Assembly: GCA_039908525.1 (NCBI GenBank)
Contig: JAMOAY010000001.1
Coordinates: 1 to 64,000, forward strand
Direction: 5' to 3'
Origin: Magnetaquicoccus sp039908525
GTDB taxonomy: Bacteria > Pseudomonadota > Magnetococcia > Magnetococcales > Magnetaquicoccaceae
Length of the DNA stretch: 64,000 nt
How positions within the stretch are numbered: the stretch's first letter is position 1; the number at the start of each line of letters is the position of its first letter. The notes under the pieces are model-generated. The model was not told the DNA's origin, ran no database searches, and saw nothing but the letters and a program-made list of their open reading frames with translations. Positions 25,885 to 37,500 of the stretch are shown in pieces. Made by a program: the position numbers and the translations under genes.

Positions 25885-26634
25885 CTACACTGTCTCGACG
25901 GTTTCCCGTTTCCGTTCGATACGGCGACCAAGGATAATGGATATTTCGTACATCGCCATCATGGGCAGGGCCAAAAAAATCTGGCTGAAAGGGTCAGGGG
26001 GTGTCAAAATGGCGGCGACGACAAAAACAGCGACGATGCTGTAGCGGCGTTTTTCCACCAGACCCGCCGTACTGATGACACCCGCCTTGATCAGCAACAA
26101 CAACCCCACCGGCAACTCAGCCACCAGGCCAAAGGCAAAAATCAGGGTGATCACCAGGCTGAGATAGGAGGAAATGGACGGCAACGCCTCAATGGTGGGG
26201 GTGGAAAACCCCAAAAAAAACTGAAAAGCCAATGGAAAGACAAATTCATAGGCCAGCCCGCCCCCCAGAAAAAACAGCACCGGGGTGAGGAGCAGAAACG
26301 GCAAAAAGGCCTTGCGTTCATCTTCGTACAGACCCGGTGCCACAAATCGCCAAAATTGCGTCAGAATCACCGGCACCGCCAGGAACAGGCCCGCAAAAAA
26401 GGCGACTTTCATATAGGTCAGGAAGGCCTCATGCAAGCCGGTATAGATCATCTTGGCATCCGGACCCAGGATCTTACGCAAAGGCCGCACCAGAAACAAA
26501 AAGATCGGCTCGGAAAAGGCATAACAAACCAGGAAGCCCACCAGCACCGCCAGCACCGCAATCAGCAGACGATTCCGCAACTCAATCAAATGTGCCAGCA
26601 ACGGCATTTTGTCATCAAGCGGTGGCGTGGTCAT
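25885..26634 (-). CDS. tatC: Sec-independent translocase TatC
   Basis: This 249-residue inner-membrane protein with six helices recognises twin-arginine signal peptides together with TatB. Landmarks are MPLLAHLIELRNRLL at the N-terminus, PxxxF loop residues in QFWRFVAPGLYEDERK, FFLGGGLAYEFVFPLAFQFF, and ILTPPDPFSQIFLALPMMAMYE in the C-terminal part. It overlaps tatB by four bases. The window contains at least one predicted substrate, the carbonic anhydrase at 12096. Confidence 0.96.
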   Translation of the reverse strand: MTTPPLDDKMPLLAHLIELRNRLLIAVLAVLVGFLVCYAFSEPIFLFLVRPLRKILGPDAKMIYTGLHEAFLTYMKVAFFAGLFLAVPVILTQFWRFVAPGLYEDERKAFLPFLLLTPVLFFLGGGLAYEFVFPLAFQFFLGFSTPTIEALPSISSYLSLVITLIFAFGLVAELPVGLLLLIKAGVISTAGLVEKRRYSIVAVFVVAAILTPPDPFSQIFLALPMMAMYEISIILGRRIERKRETVETV

Positions 26635-27056
26635 CGTGCATGCTCAGTGGTCGTGGTCACACCTTCCTGCAATGACTTGGCCGTCACCACAGAAGGAGAT
26701 GCAGGCTCCCTCCCCTCCTCCACCGCCGGTGGTGGAAAGGGGGTTGCAGGATCCGGGGTCGCTGCCAAGTGGCCCCCCCCTCCTCCACCGAGGTCCAGGG
26801 CCTCACGCTCAACCACCCGGTGGGTACGCAAATCCCGATCCACACCAGGGAAAGGCTCCCCCGCCTGACTGTTGCGGCGGAGCTGGGTATCGAACTCCTC
26901 CAGGTTGATCGCCTCGCGCAGCTCGCTAACCACCCGCCGCGCCTGGCGAATCATGCGGGCAAGCCCCTGTGCCACCTCCGGCAACTTCTCCGGCCCGACA
27001 GCCAACAAGGCCACAATCGCAATCACCAGCAGTTCGGCCCATCCCATGTCCAACAT
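26631..27056 (-). CDS. tatB: Tat translocase subunit TatB
   Basis: This 141-residue protein has an N-terminal membrane helix (MGWAELLVIAIVALLAVGPE) with the conserved Glu before the helix and GPEKLPE after it. An amphipathic helix (GLARMIRQARRVVSELREAI) and a Gly/Pro/Thr-rich disordered tail follow. TatB is distinguished from TatA by the Glu near position 8 and the longer tail. It lies 21 bases after tatA and overlaps tatC. Confidence 0.93.
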   Translation of the reverse strand: MLDMGWAELLVIAIVALLAVGPEKLPEVAQGLARMIRQARRVVSELREAINLEEFDTQLRRNSQAGEPFPGVDRDLRTHRVVEREALDLGGGGGGHLAATPDPATPFPPPAVEEGREPASPSVVTAKSLQEGVTTTTEHAR

Positions 27057-27077
27057 TCTTCGCGCGCCCGTACCCGG

Positions 27078-27287
27078 TTAGCTGTTCTTCTTGACTTCAC
27101 CCTCAATGGTGGGACGCACAACCGCCGGAGGCTCGCTCGGTTCAGGCTCCTTGTCGCTCATGGCCTCCTTGAAACTTTTCACCCCGCGCCCGATATCCCG
27201 CATCACGTTGGGCAACTTGCCCGCCCCGAAAACAACCAGGACAATCAGCAGGACGATGAATAAATGCCATCCAGAAAATATTCCCAT
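27078..27287 (-). CDS. tatA: Tat translocase pore subunit TatA
   Basis: This 69-residue protein has a short membrane helix (WHLFIVLLIVLVVFGAGKLP) with the hinge FGAGKLP. It is followed by the amphipathic helix MRDIGRGVKSFKEAM and an acidic short tail, the classical TatA layout. It is first in the tatABC-rnj-ftsK operon. Confidence 0.95.
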   Translation of the reverse strand: MGIFSGWHLFIVLLIVLVVFGAGKLPNVMRDIGRGVKSFKEAMSDKEPEPSEPPAVVRPTIEGEVKKNS

Positions 27288-27397
27288 GACAGCCGACTCC
27301 CTTTTGCACGATAAAGCAGACCATTGACCATCTCAGCGGCACATACTACAGCAAGCATGGCCGCCACGCCAGCCCCCTCCCGATGAGCTTCGATCAA

Positions 27398-27415
27398 CAG
27401 GGGCTCCGCCCCCTG
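27398..27415. repeat. Single hairpin of the intergenic element family
   Basis: CAGGGGCTCCGCCCCCTG followed by GACCC resembles the first and second hairpins of the elements at 3242 and 9450. It lies between ccmI and tatA on the same strand and may attenuate read-through into the tat operon. Confidence 0.6.
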
Positions 27416-27438
27416 GACCCACAATCATCAAGCACCCA

Positions 27439-28341
27439 TCAAGGCGATGCTCTGCCCAACTCCTGGATGGCCGCTTCCACCATCGAACGGGCCTCGGAAG
27501 GGTCCTGCAATAAAGGCAACAACCGCTGCCACAAAGCGACAGCCTTGGCACGTTCACCGGCACGGGCGGCGGCGGCCCCGCCCAACCACAAGGCATCCGG
27601 CTGGTTGGGATCCCGGGCCAGGATGGAATCCAGGGCAGCCCTCCCCTGGGCAATCTGTTCTCCCTCCCCGCTCTGAATCTGCAGCTCCGCCAACCCCAAG
27701 GTCGCCTCCAGATGATCTCCCTGGCGGGACAGCAGATGGCGGTAGGCCCGCATCGCCTCCGGCAGATTGCCCAAGGTGGCGTGACTGCGCGCCAGGTGCA
27801 ACCAGCCGCTCAGATTGTCCGGCTCCTGCTCAAGACGCTGGCTCAAACGCTGCACGGCAGACAGCAACTGTTCCTGGGTCGGCGCCGCTCCGCCCATGCC
27901 GGGAGAAGCTCCCCGCTCCGCCATGGAGACCGTTTTGCCCAACCCCAGATACAAACCCGTCGCCAGGGCCATCAACAGCACCAGCACAGCCGTGGCAAAC
28001 CCCATGTCCACCGCACTGCGTTGCACAGGCAAAAGAGCGGAGCCCTTCCCCTCCGGGCGCTGTTCCCCTGGCAGGCGATCCAGACGAGCCAACACAGCGG
28101 CCAACTCCTGTTCCATGCCGGAATGGATGGCCAAAGCCTCCCCACTGGCCTCCCTCCCCTCCTCCAACTGCCACTCCTTGAGCTGGCGCAACAACCGTTC
28201 CCGTTGCTGGAGCAACTCCATCCGCGCATCCCCCTCCAACCCCTGAGGCAACGGTCGCTGCCCCTGCCGACTGAACAGCGGCTGGAAAACGATCGCCAGG
28301 CTCACCATCAACAACGCGGGAAAAACCCAGATCCAGAGCAT
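27439..28341 (-). CDS. ccmI: Cytochrome c biogenesis protein CcmI-like
   Basis: This 300-residue membrane protein has an N-terminal helix (MLWIWVFPALLMVSLAIVFQ), a Gln/Glu/Arg-rich cytosolic helical segment and a second membrane helix near residues 105-125 (FATAVLVLLMALATGLYLGL). A periplasmic C-terminal TPR domain follows (WLHLARSHATLGNLPEAMRAYRHLL and onwards). This is the CcmI/CycH layout; CcmI holds apocytochrome c for haem attachment. Other ccm genes are not present nearby. GGGGGTG precedes the ATG. A terminator separates it from the giant repeat gene upstream. Confidence 0.82.
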   Translation of the reverse strand: MLWIWVFPALLMVSLAIVFQPLFSRQGQRPLPQGLEGDARMELLQQRERLLRQLKEWQLEEGREASGEALAIHSGMEQELAAVLARLDRLPGEQRPEGKGSALLPVQRSAVDMGFATAVLVLLMALATGLYLGLGKTVSMAERGASPGMGGAAPTQEQLLSAVQRLSQRLEQEPDNLSGWLHLARSHATLGNLPEAMRAYRHLLSRQGDHLEATLGLAELQIQSGEGEQIAQGRAALDSILARDPNQPDALWLGGAAAARAGERAKAVALWQRLLPLLQDPSEARSMVEAAIQELGRASP

Positions 28342-28362
28342 AACACCCCCGTTCACCCAATG

Positions 28363-28391
28363 AAAAACCCCTCTCCCGCGAGGGAGAGGGG
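28363..28391 (-). terminator. Rho-independent terminator after the giant repeat gene
   Basis: Read on the minus strand, a perfect 10-bp stem (CCCCTCTCCC with GGGAGAGGGG, loop of four) is followed immediately by TTTTT. It stands about 120 bases after the giant gene's stop and 22 bases before the ccmI start, so it separates the two. A weaker 7-bp inverted repeat lies at 28451-28468. Confidence 0.8.
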
Positions 28392-28510
28392 CTGACAAAC
28401 GACCACTCGGCTGACTTCCCAGACACCCCCTGCAGGGGCCCCTCCTCCCCCCTCTCCCTGAGGAGAGGAGGGTCAGGAGGTATCCTGCAAGGCCACTCTG
28501 TCTGCGAGGA

Positions 28511-31500
28511 CTAGCTCGGGATGAGACCACCCGAGGCCGCCTTGTACGCCGTCTTCTGCGCCGCACTCAAGGCATTGTACTGATCCAGAGTGAACGGGTT
28601 GGAGGTGGCGATCTTGGCGAAGTCCTGGGTCGCAAAGCCCTTCACCGCCGCCGTGGTCAGGTTGGCGGTACTGTCTGCCAGACCAGCAACCGCGCTGTCG
28701 GTCAAGGCGGCGATGTTCACCGCACTCAGGCTGCCAACCTGCTCCGATGTCAGAACCGCCACCTGAGCGGAGGTCAAACCGGCCTTCGACAGAGCCGCGA
28801 ACTGCTCCATACTGAAGCCCTGAATCGCCTCCGCGGTCAGACCCGGAATCTGGCCGGTGGTAAGAGCCGCCACCTGGGTCCTGGTCAGACTGTCCACCTG
28901 CGGGGCAGAGAGCATCGCCAACTGCGCAGAGCTCAAGCCACCCAACTGGACAACCGAGAGGACAGGAAGCTGCTCGGTCGTCAAGCCCACCACCGCACCG
29001 GTCAACATGGCGATGTCTCTGGCCTCCAGACCCTTGGCCTGCGCCGTGGTCAACGCCGCGATCTGCGTGGAGCTCAACGCCCCCGCCTGGGTCGTGGAGA
29101 AGGCCGTGATCTGGGCCGCCGTCATGCCGGCGATCTGGCCGGTCTGCAACTCACCAACCTGCGTCGCCGAGAAGGCGCCCAGCTGGGCGACCGTCAAGAC
29201 GGCGATGTCGGTGGACTCCATCCCAACCATCTGATCCGAACGCAGCGCCGCGATCTGGGCGTTGGTCAGGCCCTTCACCTGTGTCTGCGTCAGCGCAGCC
29301 ACATCATCCGACGCCAACCCGCCCACCTGGGCCACGGTCAACTTGGCCACCTGCGCCGCATCCAGGCTCGCCACCTGACTGGTGCTCAACTGACCAACCT
29401 GATCGACGCTCAACCCGAGCACCGCCAAGCTCTTGACTTTGCTCGGCACCGATGCCAGACCCGCCACCAGGACACTGCCCAGACTGCCAATCTGCGCCGT
29501 GCTCAGTTTGGCCAACTGCGTCACGTTCATCGCCGCCACCTGGTCACTGTTCATAGCAGAGAGTTGCGTCGCATTCAGCGCCCCGATGACCGGCACCTGC
29601 AAGGCCGCCACCTGGGTCACCGTCAACCCCGCGATCTGCTCCGAAGTCAAAGCCGTCGCCTGGACAGCCGACAACGCCTTGATCTGCGTCGCCGTCATGC
29701 TGGGCACCGTGTCAGACGACAGAGCACCGATCTGCGTCGTGGTCAGGGCATTCACCTGCGGCACGGAGAGGGTGGCCAGATCCACACCCTCCATGGCCGC
29801 CACCTGCAGCGTGGTCAACGCCTTGACCTGGACAGCGCTCAAAGCCGCCACCTGCGAGGTGCTCAGAGCCACGACCTGATCCGTGTTCAGAGCTGCCATC
29901 TGGACCGTGGAGAAGGAGCCCAACTGCTGAGCCTTCAGACCCGCCACCAGGACGGTACCCATGGCACCAATCTGGGCCGGGGTCAGACCCGCCAACTGGA
30001 GGCTGCTCCACACGGCCACATCCTCCGCGTGCAAACCGGCCATCTGCGCCGTGCTCAGGGCACGAATCTGACCGCTGAGCAGCGCCGCGACCTGGGTGGT
30101 GGACAGAGCCTCCACATTGGTCACCGACAGGTGGCTCAACGCCGCCGTGCTCAAGCCCTTGATCAAGGTGGCCGTCAAGCCAGGCACCTGTGCGGAACTC
30201 AAGGCATCCAACTGAACCGAGGTGAAGGCGGCCACCTTCGCCGCCGTCAGCACGGCAATGTCCGTGGCCTCCAGGCCCGCAAACTGCGTCGTGCTCAGAG
30301 CACTCAGCTGCGTGCCGGTCACCCCCTGCATCTGCGACGTGGTCAGCGCGGTAATCATCTCGCTGCTCCAATCCGCCATCTGCGTCACGCTCAGAACCGC
30401 AATCTGCGCCGACTTGAGGGCACCCACCTGCGTGGGAGTGAACCCAGCCAACTGCGCCCTGCTCAGACCACGCACCTGCGCCGTCGTCAGAGCGCCGATC
30501 TGTGCGGCGGTCAAGCCAGAGACCGCCGTCGGGGCCAGAGCGCCGATCTGCGTCAAGGTCAAACCACCCACCTGGGTCGTCGTGAGGACGGTCAAGTAGT
30601 CAGAACCCAAATCGCTGACCTGCGTCGTGGTCAGAGCCGCCAACTGGGCCGCCAACAACTGGCCAAACTGGGTCGTCGTCACCTCCGAATCCACACTCGG
30701 GATCTGCGCCGGGGTGATCGCCCGAATCTGCGTCGCCGTGACAAACTGCGACACGTTCAGGCGGCTGATCTGCGTCTTGCTCAAGGCCGCAATCTGCGCC
30801 ACACCCAGAGCCGCCACCTGCGCCGCCGTCAAGCCGGCGACCTGATCACCGCTCAGACCCTTCATCTGCACGGTGGTCAGAGAGGCCACCTGGGCACCGC
30901 TCAAGCCGCCCAACTGCGCCACATCCAAACCACCGACCTGCGTCGACGACAGGCCTCGCAACTGGGCCGTGCTCAGGCTGGCCAACTGCGCACTCACCAA
31001 AGCACCCACCTGAAGCGAACTCAACCCAGCCACCTGGGCGGCACTCAGACCATCCAACTGGGTATCGGCCAAGCTGCCCAACTGGGAACCGGTCAGACCA
31101 TCCAACTGGGCGTCGGACAGCTGCGACAGCTGCCCAGAGGTCAGACCATCCAACTGGGTGTCCACCAGGCCGGACAGACGCACCGAGGTCAGACCCGACA
31201 GCTGCGCGGCCGTGAAGCGCGACAACTGCGTGGAGGTCAGACCCGACAGCTGCGCGGCGCTCAATCCTCTCACCTGTGCCGCCGTCAGACCCGCCAACTG
31301 CGTGCCCGCCAAGCCGGCCAGCTGCGCGGCCGACAGACCCGCCAACTGGGTGTTGGCCAAGCCTGCCAACTGTACCGAAGTCACCCCATCCAGCTGGGTC
31401 TCCTCGAAGTTCGCCAACTGCACCGAGCTCACCCCATCCAACTGGGCATTGCTCAGCCCCTTCAGCTGGGCCGCCGTCAGACCCGCCAACTGCGTCACCG

Positions 31501-34500
31501 CCATGCCCTTCAGCTGGGCCGCCGTCAAGCCACTCAACTGGGTACCCGCCAGGCTGCCCAACTGCGCCGCTGTCAGACCGTCCAACTGGCTGTTGGCCAT
31601 CCCCTTCAGCTGCGCGGCGGTCAAACCGTTCAACTGGGTATCCGCCAAGCTATCCAACTGCTCCGAGGTCATGCCGTTCAACTGGATATCCGACATCACG
31701 GCCAACTGCGCGGCGCTCAGACCGTTCAACTGCTCGGTCGTAAACCTGCGCAGCGCAGAGGAACCGATGGTTTCCATCTGAGCCCTGTCAAGGCCGGTCA
31801 ACTGCGCCGCCGTCAGACCATCCAACTGGGTGCCGGCCAAGCCCTTCATCCGGGCCGCCGCCAGACCATCCAACTGGGTATTGGCCAAGCCTGCCAACTG
31901 GCCGGAGGTCAAACCGTTCAACTGCAGATCGGTCAGCCCCTTCAGCTGCGACGAGGTCAAACCACCCAGCTGATCCTCGCTCAAGCCACCCAACTGACCC
32001 GCCGTCAGACCCAACAGCTGTGCATCGGTCAGCTTCGACAACTGCGCCGCCGTCAGACCCGACAGCTGATCACTGCTCAAAGAGGTCAGCTGCGGAGCCA
32101 ACAGACCGCTCAACTGGGTATTGGCCAAGCCCGCCAGCTGCTCGGAGGTCAACCCCTTCAACTGGGCGGCGGTCAAGCCCCTCAGCTGGCTGGCGGTCAA
32201 ACCATCCAACTGATCACCGATCAGAGCAGCCAGTTGCGCCGAGGTCAGGCCATCCAGCTGATCATCACGCAACCCCTTCAACTGGGCCGAGGTCAAGCCG
32301 CTCAACGACTCCACACTCAAGCGGGCGAACTGCGCCGAACTCATGCTGCTCAACTGGGTATTGGCAAGACTCGCCAGAGAAGCGGCCGACAGGCCCGCCA
32401 TCTGCGTGGCTGCCAAACCACGCAACTGCATGGAGCTCAAGCCGTCGATCTGGTCACTGCCCAGACCCGACAGAGCGCCGGAGGTCAAGCCGTCCAACTG
32501 GCCATCGGTCAACCCCTTCAGATGGGCTGCGGTCAAACCAGACAACTGCTCCGCCACCAGGCTGCGCAACTGCATCGAGGTCAGACCATCCAACTGGGTG
32601 TCGGCGAAGCCCGTCAACTGCCCGGCGGTCAAGCCGTCCAGCTGATCGACGGTCAAGCTCCGCAGTCTGCCCGAGCTCATGCTGTCCAACTGGGAGTCGG
32701 CCAGGCTGCCCAACTGCTCCGCAACCAGACCCGTCAACTGGGTGGCTGCCAGGGCCGCCAACTTGCCGGAGGTCAGACCATCCAACTGGGCGGCGTCCAG
32801 AGTGCCCAGATTGGCCGCGCTGAGACCATCCAGCTGGCTGTTGGCCAAGCCGCCGATCTGAGCCGCCGTCAAACCATCCAACTGACTGCCCGCCAGGGTC
32901 GCCAAGCGACCGGAGGTCAACACATCCAACTGGCTGTTCGCCAAGGCCTCCAACGCCGACGAGGCGAGACCGTCCAACTGGGTGATGGCCAAGCTGCGGA
33001 ACTGCGCCGCGCTCATACCCCGCAACGTCTCACCCTGCAGACCCAGGATGGCGTTTGCCGTCAGACCATCCAACTGGGTCACGGACAAGGCCGCAAACTG
33101 CGCCCTGGTCATGCCCATCAACTGCGTACCCACCAGCGACGCCAAGCGGGTCGAGGTCAGACCCGTCAACCGGTCACTGGCCAAACCGCCCATGTTGGCA
33201 GAGGTCAAACCATCCAGCTGGGTGATGGCCAAGCTGTCCAGTTGCTCCACACTCATCGCACCCAAAGCGCTCGCCGTCACCCCGCTCAGACCGTCTGCGC
33301 TCAAACCATCCAACTGACCCACCGTCAGGCCGGCCAATTGGCCTGCGGTCAGACCCGACAACTGGCTACCCATCAGGCCGGCCACCTGCGCCGAACCCAA
33401 ACCACTCAGCTGACTGTTGGCCAAGCCGGTCACCTGGCCAGCCGTCAGACCATTCAACTGACCATCGCTCAAACCAGACAGCTGAGCCGACGTTGCACCA
33501 TCCAACTGGCTGTCGGCCAGAGAGGTCAACTGCGACGCGCTCAGGCCCGACAGCTGCGTCCCGACCAAGCCCTCCAACTGAACCGAGGTCAAACCATCCA
33601 ACTGACTGCCCGCCAAACTGCCCAACACGGCTGCCATCAGACCATCCAACTGGCTGTTGGCCATGCTCGTCAACTGCGACGCGCTCAGGCCATCCAACTG
33701 GGTATCCACCAAGCCCTTCAGCTGGGAGGCCATCAGACCATCCAACTCGGTGGAGACCAGATTGGCCAGATCACCCGACGTCAGGACATCCAACTGGGTA
33801 TCTGCCAACGAGGAGAGACCCGTCGATTGCAGACCGTCCAACTGCGACGCTTCCAGGGAGTCCAGAGCCGTCGAGGTGATGCCGTCCAGCTGCGTCCCCG
33901 CCAACGAGGTGAGCGAGGAGGAGGTCAGACCCGCCAACTGGGTAACCGCCAAGGCGTTCAGCTGCATCGAGGTCAAACCGTCCAACTGGCTGCCCGCCAA
34001 CTCCTTCAGATGGGCCGCCGTCAAACCATCCAGCTGGGAGTCCGCCAGGCTGGCCAATTGGGCTGCGGTCAGACCATTCAGCTGAGAATCCGCCAGGGAG
34101 GCCAACACGGTCGAGGTCAACGTATCCAACTGCGAACCCACCAGGCTGGCCAACTGGGTCGCGGTCAAACCATCCAGCTGGGTGAGGGCCAAGCCCGCCA
34201 ACTGGGTCGAGGTCAAACCATCCAGCTGGCTGCCCGCCAAGGCCATCAGATGGGCCGAAGTCAGACCATCCAACTGCGTGTCCGCCAGGCTCATCAACTG
34301 CGCCGCCGTCAAACCATCCAACTCCGTGTCCGCCAGATTGGCCAGATCGGTCGAGTAGAAGGCATCCAACTGGGTGCCCGCCAACGAGGAGATGGCAACC
34401 GACTGCATACCCTCCAACTGCGTGGTTGACAAGGCAAGCAAGGCCGTCGAAGTCAGACCATCCAACTGCGAACCCGCCAAGCTCTGCAACTGCAGGGAGG

Positions 34501-37500
34501 TCAACCCCTCCAACTGGGTCATCGCCAAAGAGGCGAAGGCCGTTGAGGTCAAACCATCCAGCTGGCTGTTGGCCATGGCCGTCCAGGTGGCCGCCAGCAC
34601 GCTGTCCAACTGCGTGCCGGACATGGAGAACAATGCCGCCGCACTCAGACCATCCAATTGGGTGTTGGCCAAGGCGGCCAAGGCCGTCGAGGTCAACGTA
34701 TCCAACTGGGTGCCCACCAGGACAGAGAGGGCCGCAGAGCCCAGACCATCCAGCTGGGTGCTGGCCAACCCGGCCAAGGCGACCGAGCCCAGACTGACCA
34801 ATTGGCTGCCCGCCAGGGAGCCCAGATGCGACGATGTCAGGCTATCCAACTGGCTATCAGCCAACGACGCAACGGCCGCAGCGGTCATGCCATCCAACTG
34901 GGTGACGGCCAGGGCAGCCAGATTTGCCGAGGTCATCGTATCCAACTGGGTGCCCGACAGTGTGGCCAGCAGGGTCGAGGTCAGACCATCCAACTGGGTG
35001 TTCGTCAAGGTGGCGAACTGGGTCGAGGTCAAACCATCCAACTGGGTGCCGGCCAACGCCATCAACTGCGAAGAGGTCAAACCATCCAACTGGGTTGTGA
35101 TCAAGCCGTTGATATCGGTGGAGCTCAACACATCCATTTGCAGGTCAGTCATGCCGGCGATGAGACCCTTGAAGGTGCCGTAGTTGACCCCATTGATGGA
35201 GTTCAATCCGGCGGTCTTCAGGCCACTCACCTGGGCAAAGGTCAGACCGTTCAACTGCGTGGCCGCCAGGGAGGCCAAACGGGCCGAACCCAGAGCAACC
35301 AACGAGGTCGCAGAGAGACCGCCGATGTTGCCGGAGGTCAGACCATCCAACTGAGTGTTGGCCAAGCCCGTCACCTGCGCGGAGGTCAGACCATTCAGGC
35401 CCGCCGTTGTAAAGCCAGCCAACTGCGCGGAGGAGAGAATGTCCAACTGCGTGGCCGCCAGAGAGACCAACTGAGCCGAACCAAAACCCGCCAACTGCGT
35501 AGAGGCCAAACCGGCAATCAATGCGGCAACCAGACCGTCCAGTGTCCCGGTTGTCAAACCAGCCAGACTGTCGGAAGACAGACCATCCAACTGGGTATTG
35601 GCCAAACCGGAGAGCTGGGCAGAGGTCAAGGAGGCCAACTGGGTGGCCGCCAGACTCCTCACCTGCGTCGAACTCAAACCATCCAACTGGGTGCCGGCCA
35701 AAGTGGCCACCTGGAGTGCACTCAAACCATCCAACTGGGTGCCCGCCAGGGAGACCAAACCGACGGAAGTCAGACCATCCAACTGGGTATCCGCCACCAA
35801 TGCCAGAGCGGTCGAGGTCACACCGTCCAACTGAGTGGCCGCCAACGACGCCAACGCGGCCGAACCCAAACCATCCAACTGGGTGCTCGCCAAACCGCCC
35901 ATCTGGGCAGAACTCAGACCATCCAACTGGGTGCCCGACAACGATGACAGCTGGCCGGAGGTCAAACCATCCAACTGGGTGTTCGCCACGGTACCCAACT
36001 GGGCCGAGGAGAGGCCATCCAACTGGGTGTTCGCCACGGCGCCCAGCTGCGACAAGGTCACGCCATCCAACTGAGTGCCCGACAGAGAACCCAGGCCCGC
36101 AGAGGTCAGACCGTCCAGCTGGTTATCCGCCAGACTCGCCAGTTGGGCCGACTTCAGACCATCCAGCTGGGTGCCGGCCAAGGTGGCCATCTGCGCCAGG
36201 CTCAACCCATCCAACTGGGTATCTGCCAGGGTCGCCAACTGGGTCGAGCCCAGACCATCCAACTGCGTACCCGCCAGACCCTGCAACTCCGCCGAGGTCA
36301 AACCATCCAACTGAGTACCCGCCAGAGTGGTCAACTGGAGCGACACCAGCCCATCCAACTGGGTATTGGCCACATCCATGAGCCTGGACGAGGTCAGGCT
36401 GTCCAGCTGGGTACCCGCCAGGGTAGCCAACTGGGCAGAGCTCAGGTTATCCAGCTGCGAGTCCGCCAGGGCGGCCAACCTGGTCGAGGTCAGACCATCC
36501 AACTGGGTGCCCGACAGGGTACCAAACTGGACCGCGGTCAACCCATCCAACTGGGTGTTGGCCAGAGAGGCCAGGCTGACCGAAGAGAGGCTGTCCAACT
36601 GGGTGCCCGCCAAGCCCGCCAACTGGGCCGAACGCAACCCATCCAACTGGGTGCTGGCCAGGGAAGACAAGCCCGCCGAGGTCAGACCATCCAACTGGGT
36701 GTCCGCCACGGTCGCCAGATTGCCCGAGGTCAAGCCGTCCAGCTGGCTACCCGCCAGCCCGGCCAACTGGGTCGCGCTCACACCATCCAACTGCGTGCCC
36801 GCCAAGGAGGCCAGCGCCGCCGAGGTCAGGCTGTCCAACTGCGTGCCCGCCAAAGTGGCCAGTACGCTCGAACCCAGACCATCCAACTGGGTGGTGGCCA
36901 GAGAGGCCAAGGCCGTCGAGGTCAGGCTGTCCAACTGCGTACCCGACAGGGTGGCAAAAGCCGCCGAACCCAAACCATCCAGCTGCGTGTTCGCCAGGGT
37001 GGCCAACAGGGTCGAGGTGACGGCATCCAACTGGGTGCCCGCCAGGGTACCCAACTGCGCCGAACTCAAACCATCCAACTGCGTGCTCGCCAGGGAGCCC
37101 AACAGGGCCGACTGCAGGCCATCCAACTGGGTGGCCGCCAGAGTACCCAACCGCGCCGAACTCAAACCATCCAACTGGGTGTTGGCCACGCCCGCCAAAC
37201 GACCCGAAGAGAGGCCGTCCAACTGGGTGCCTGCCAGAGTACCCAGCTGCGCCGAACCCAAACCATCCAACTGGGTGTCGGCCATACCCGCCAAACGAGC
37301 AGAGGTCAAGCCATCCAACTGGGTGTCCGCCAACCCACCCAACTGAGAGAGGCCCAGACCATCCAACTGGGTGTCCGCCAAGTTGGCCAAGCGGGACGAA
37401 AGCAAACCGTCCAGCTGGGTGTTGGCCACCGAGGCCAGAGCGGCCGAAGTCAGACTGTCCAACTGGGTGTCCGCCAGGCTCGTCAACTGTGTTGCCGACA

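Noticed and set aside
29564..34429. A 1621-codon plus-strand open frame opposite the giant gene, rich in RRGQTIQLG, and similar long antisense frames up to 52.8 kb
   Set aside because: They follow from the 48-base repeat, which lacks stop triplets in several frames. Composition (Gln/Arg/Gly/His) is unlike a real protein, no ribosome-binding sites are seen, and they end where repeat regularity ends.
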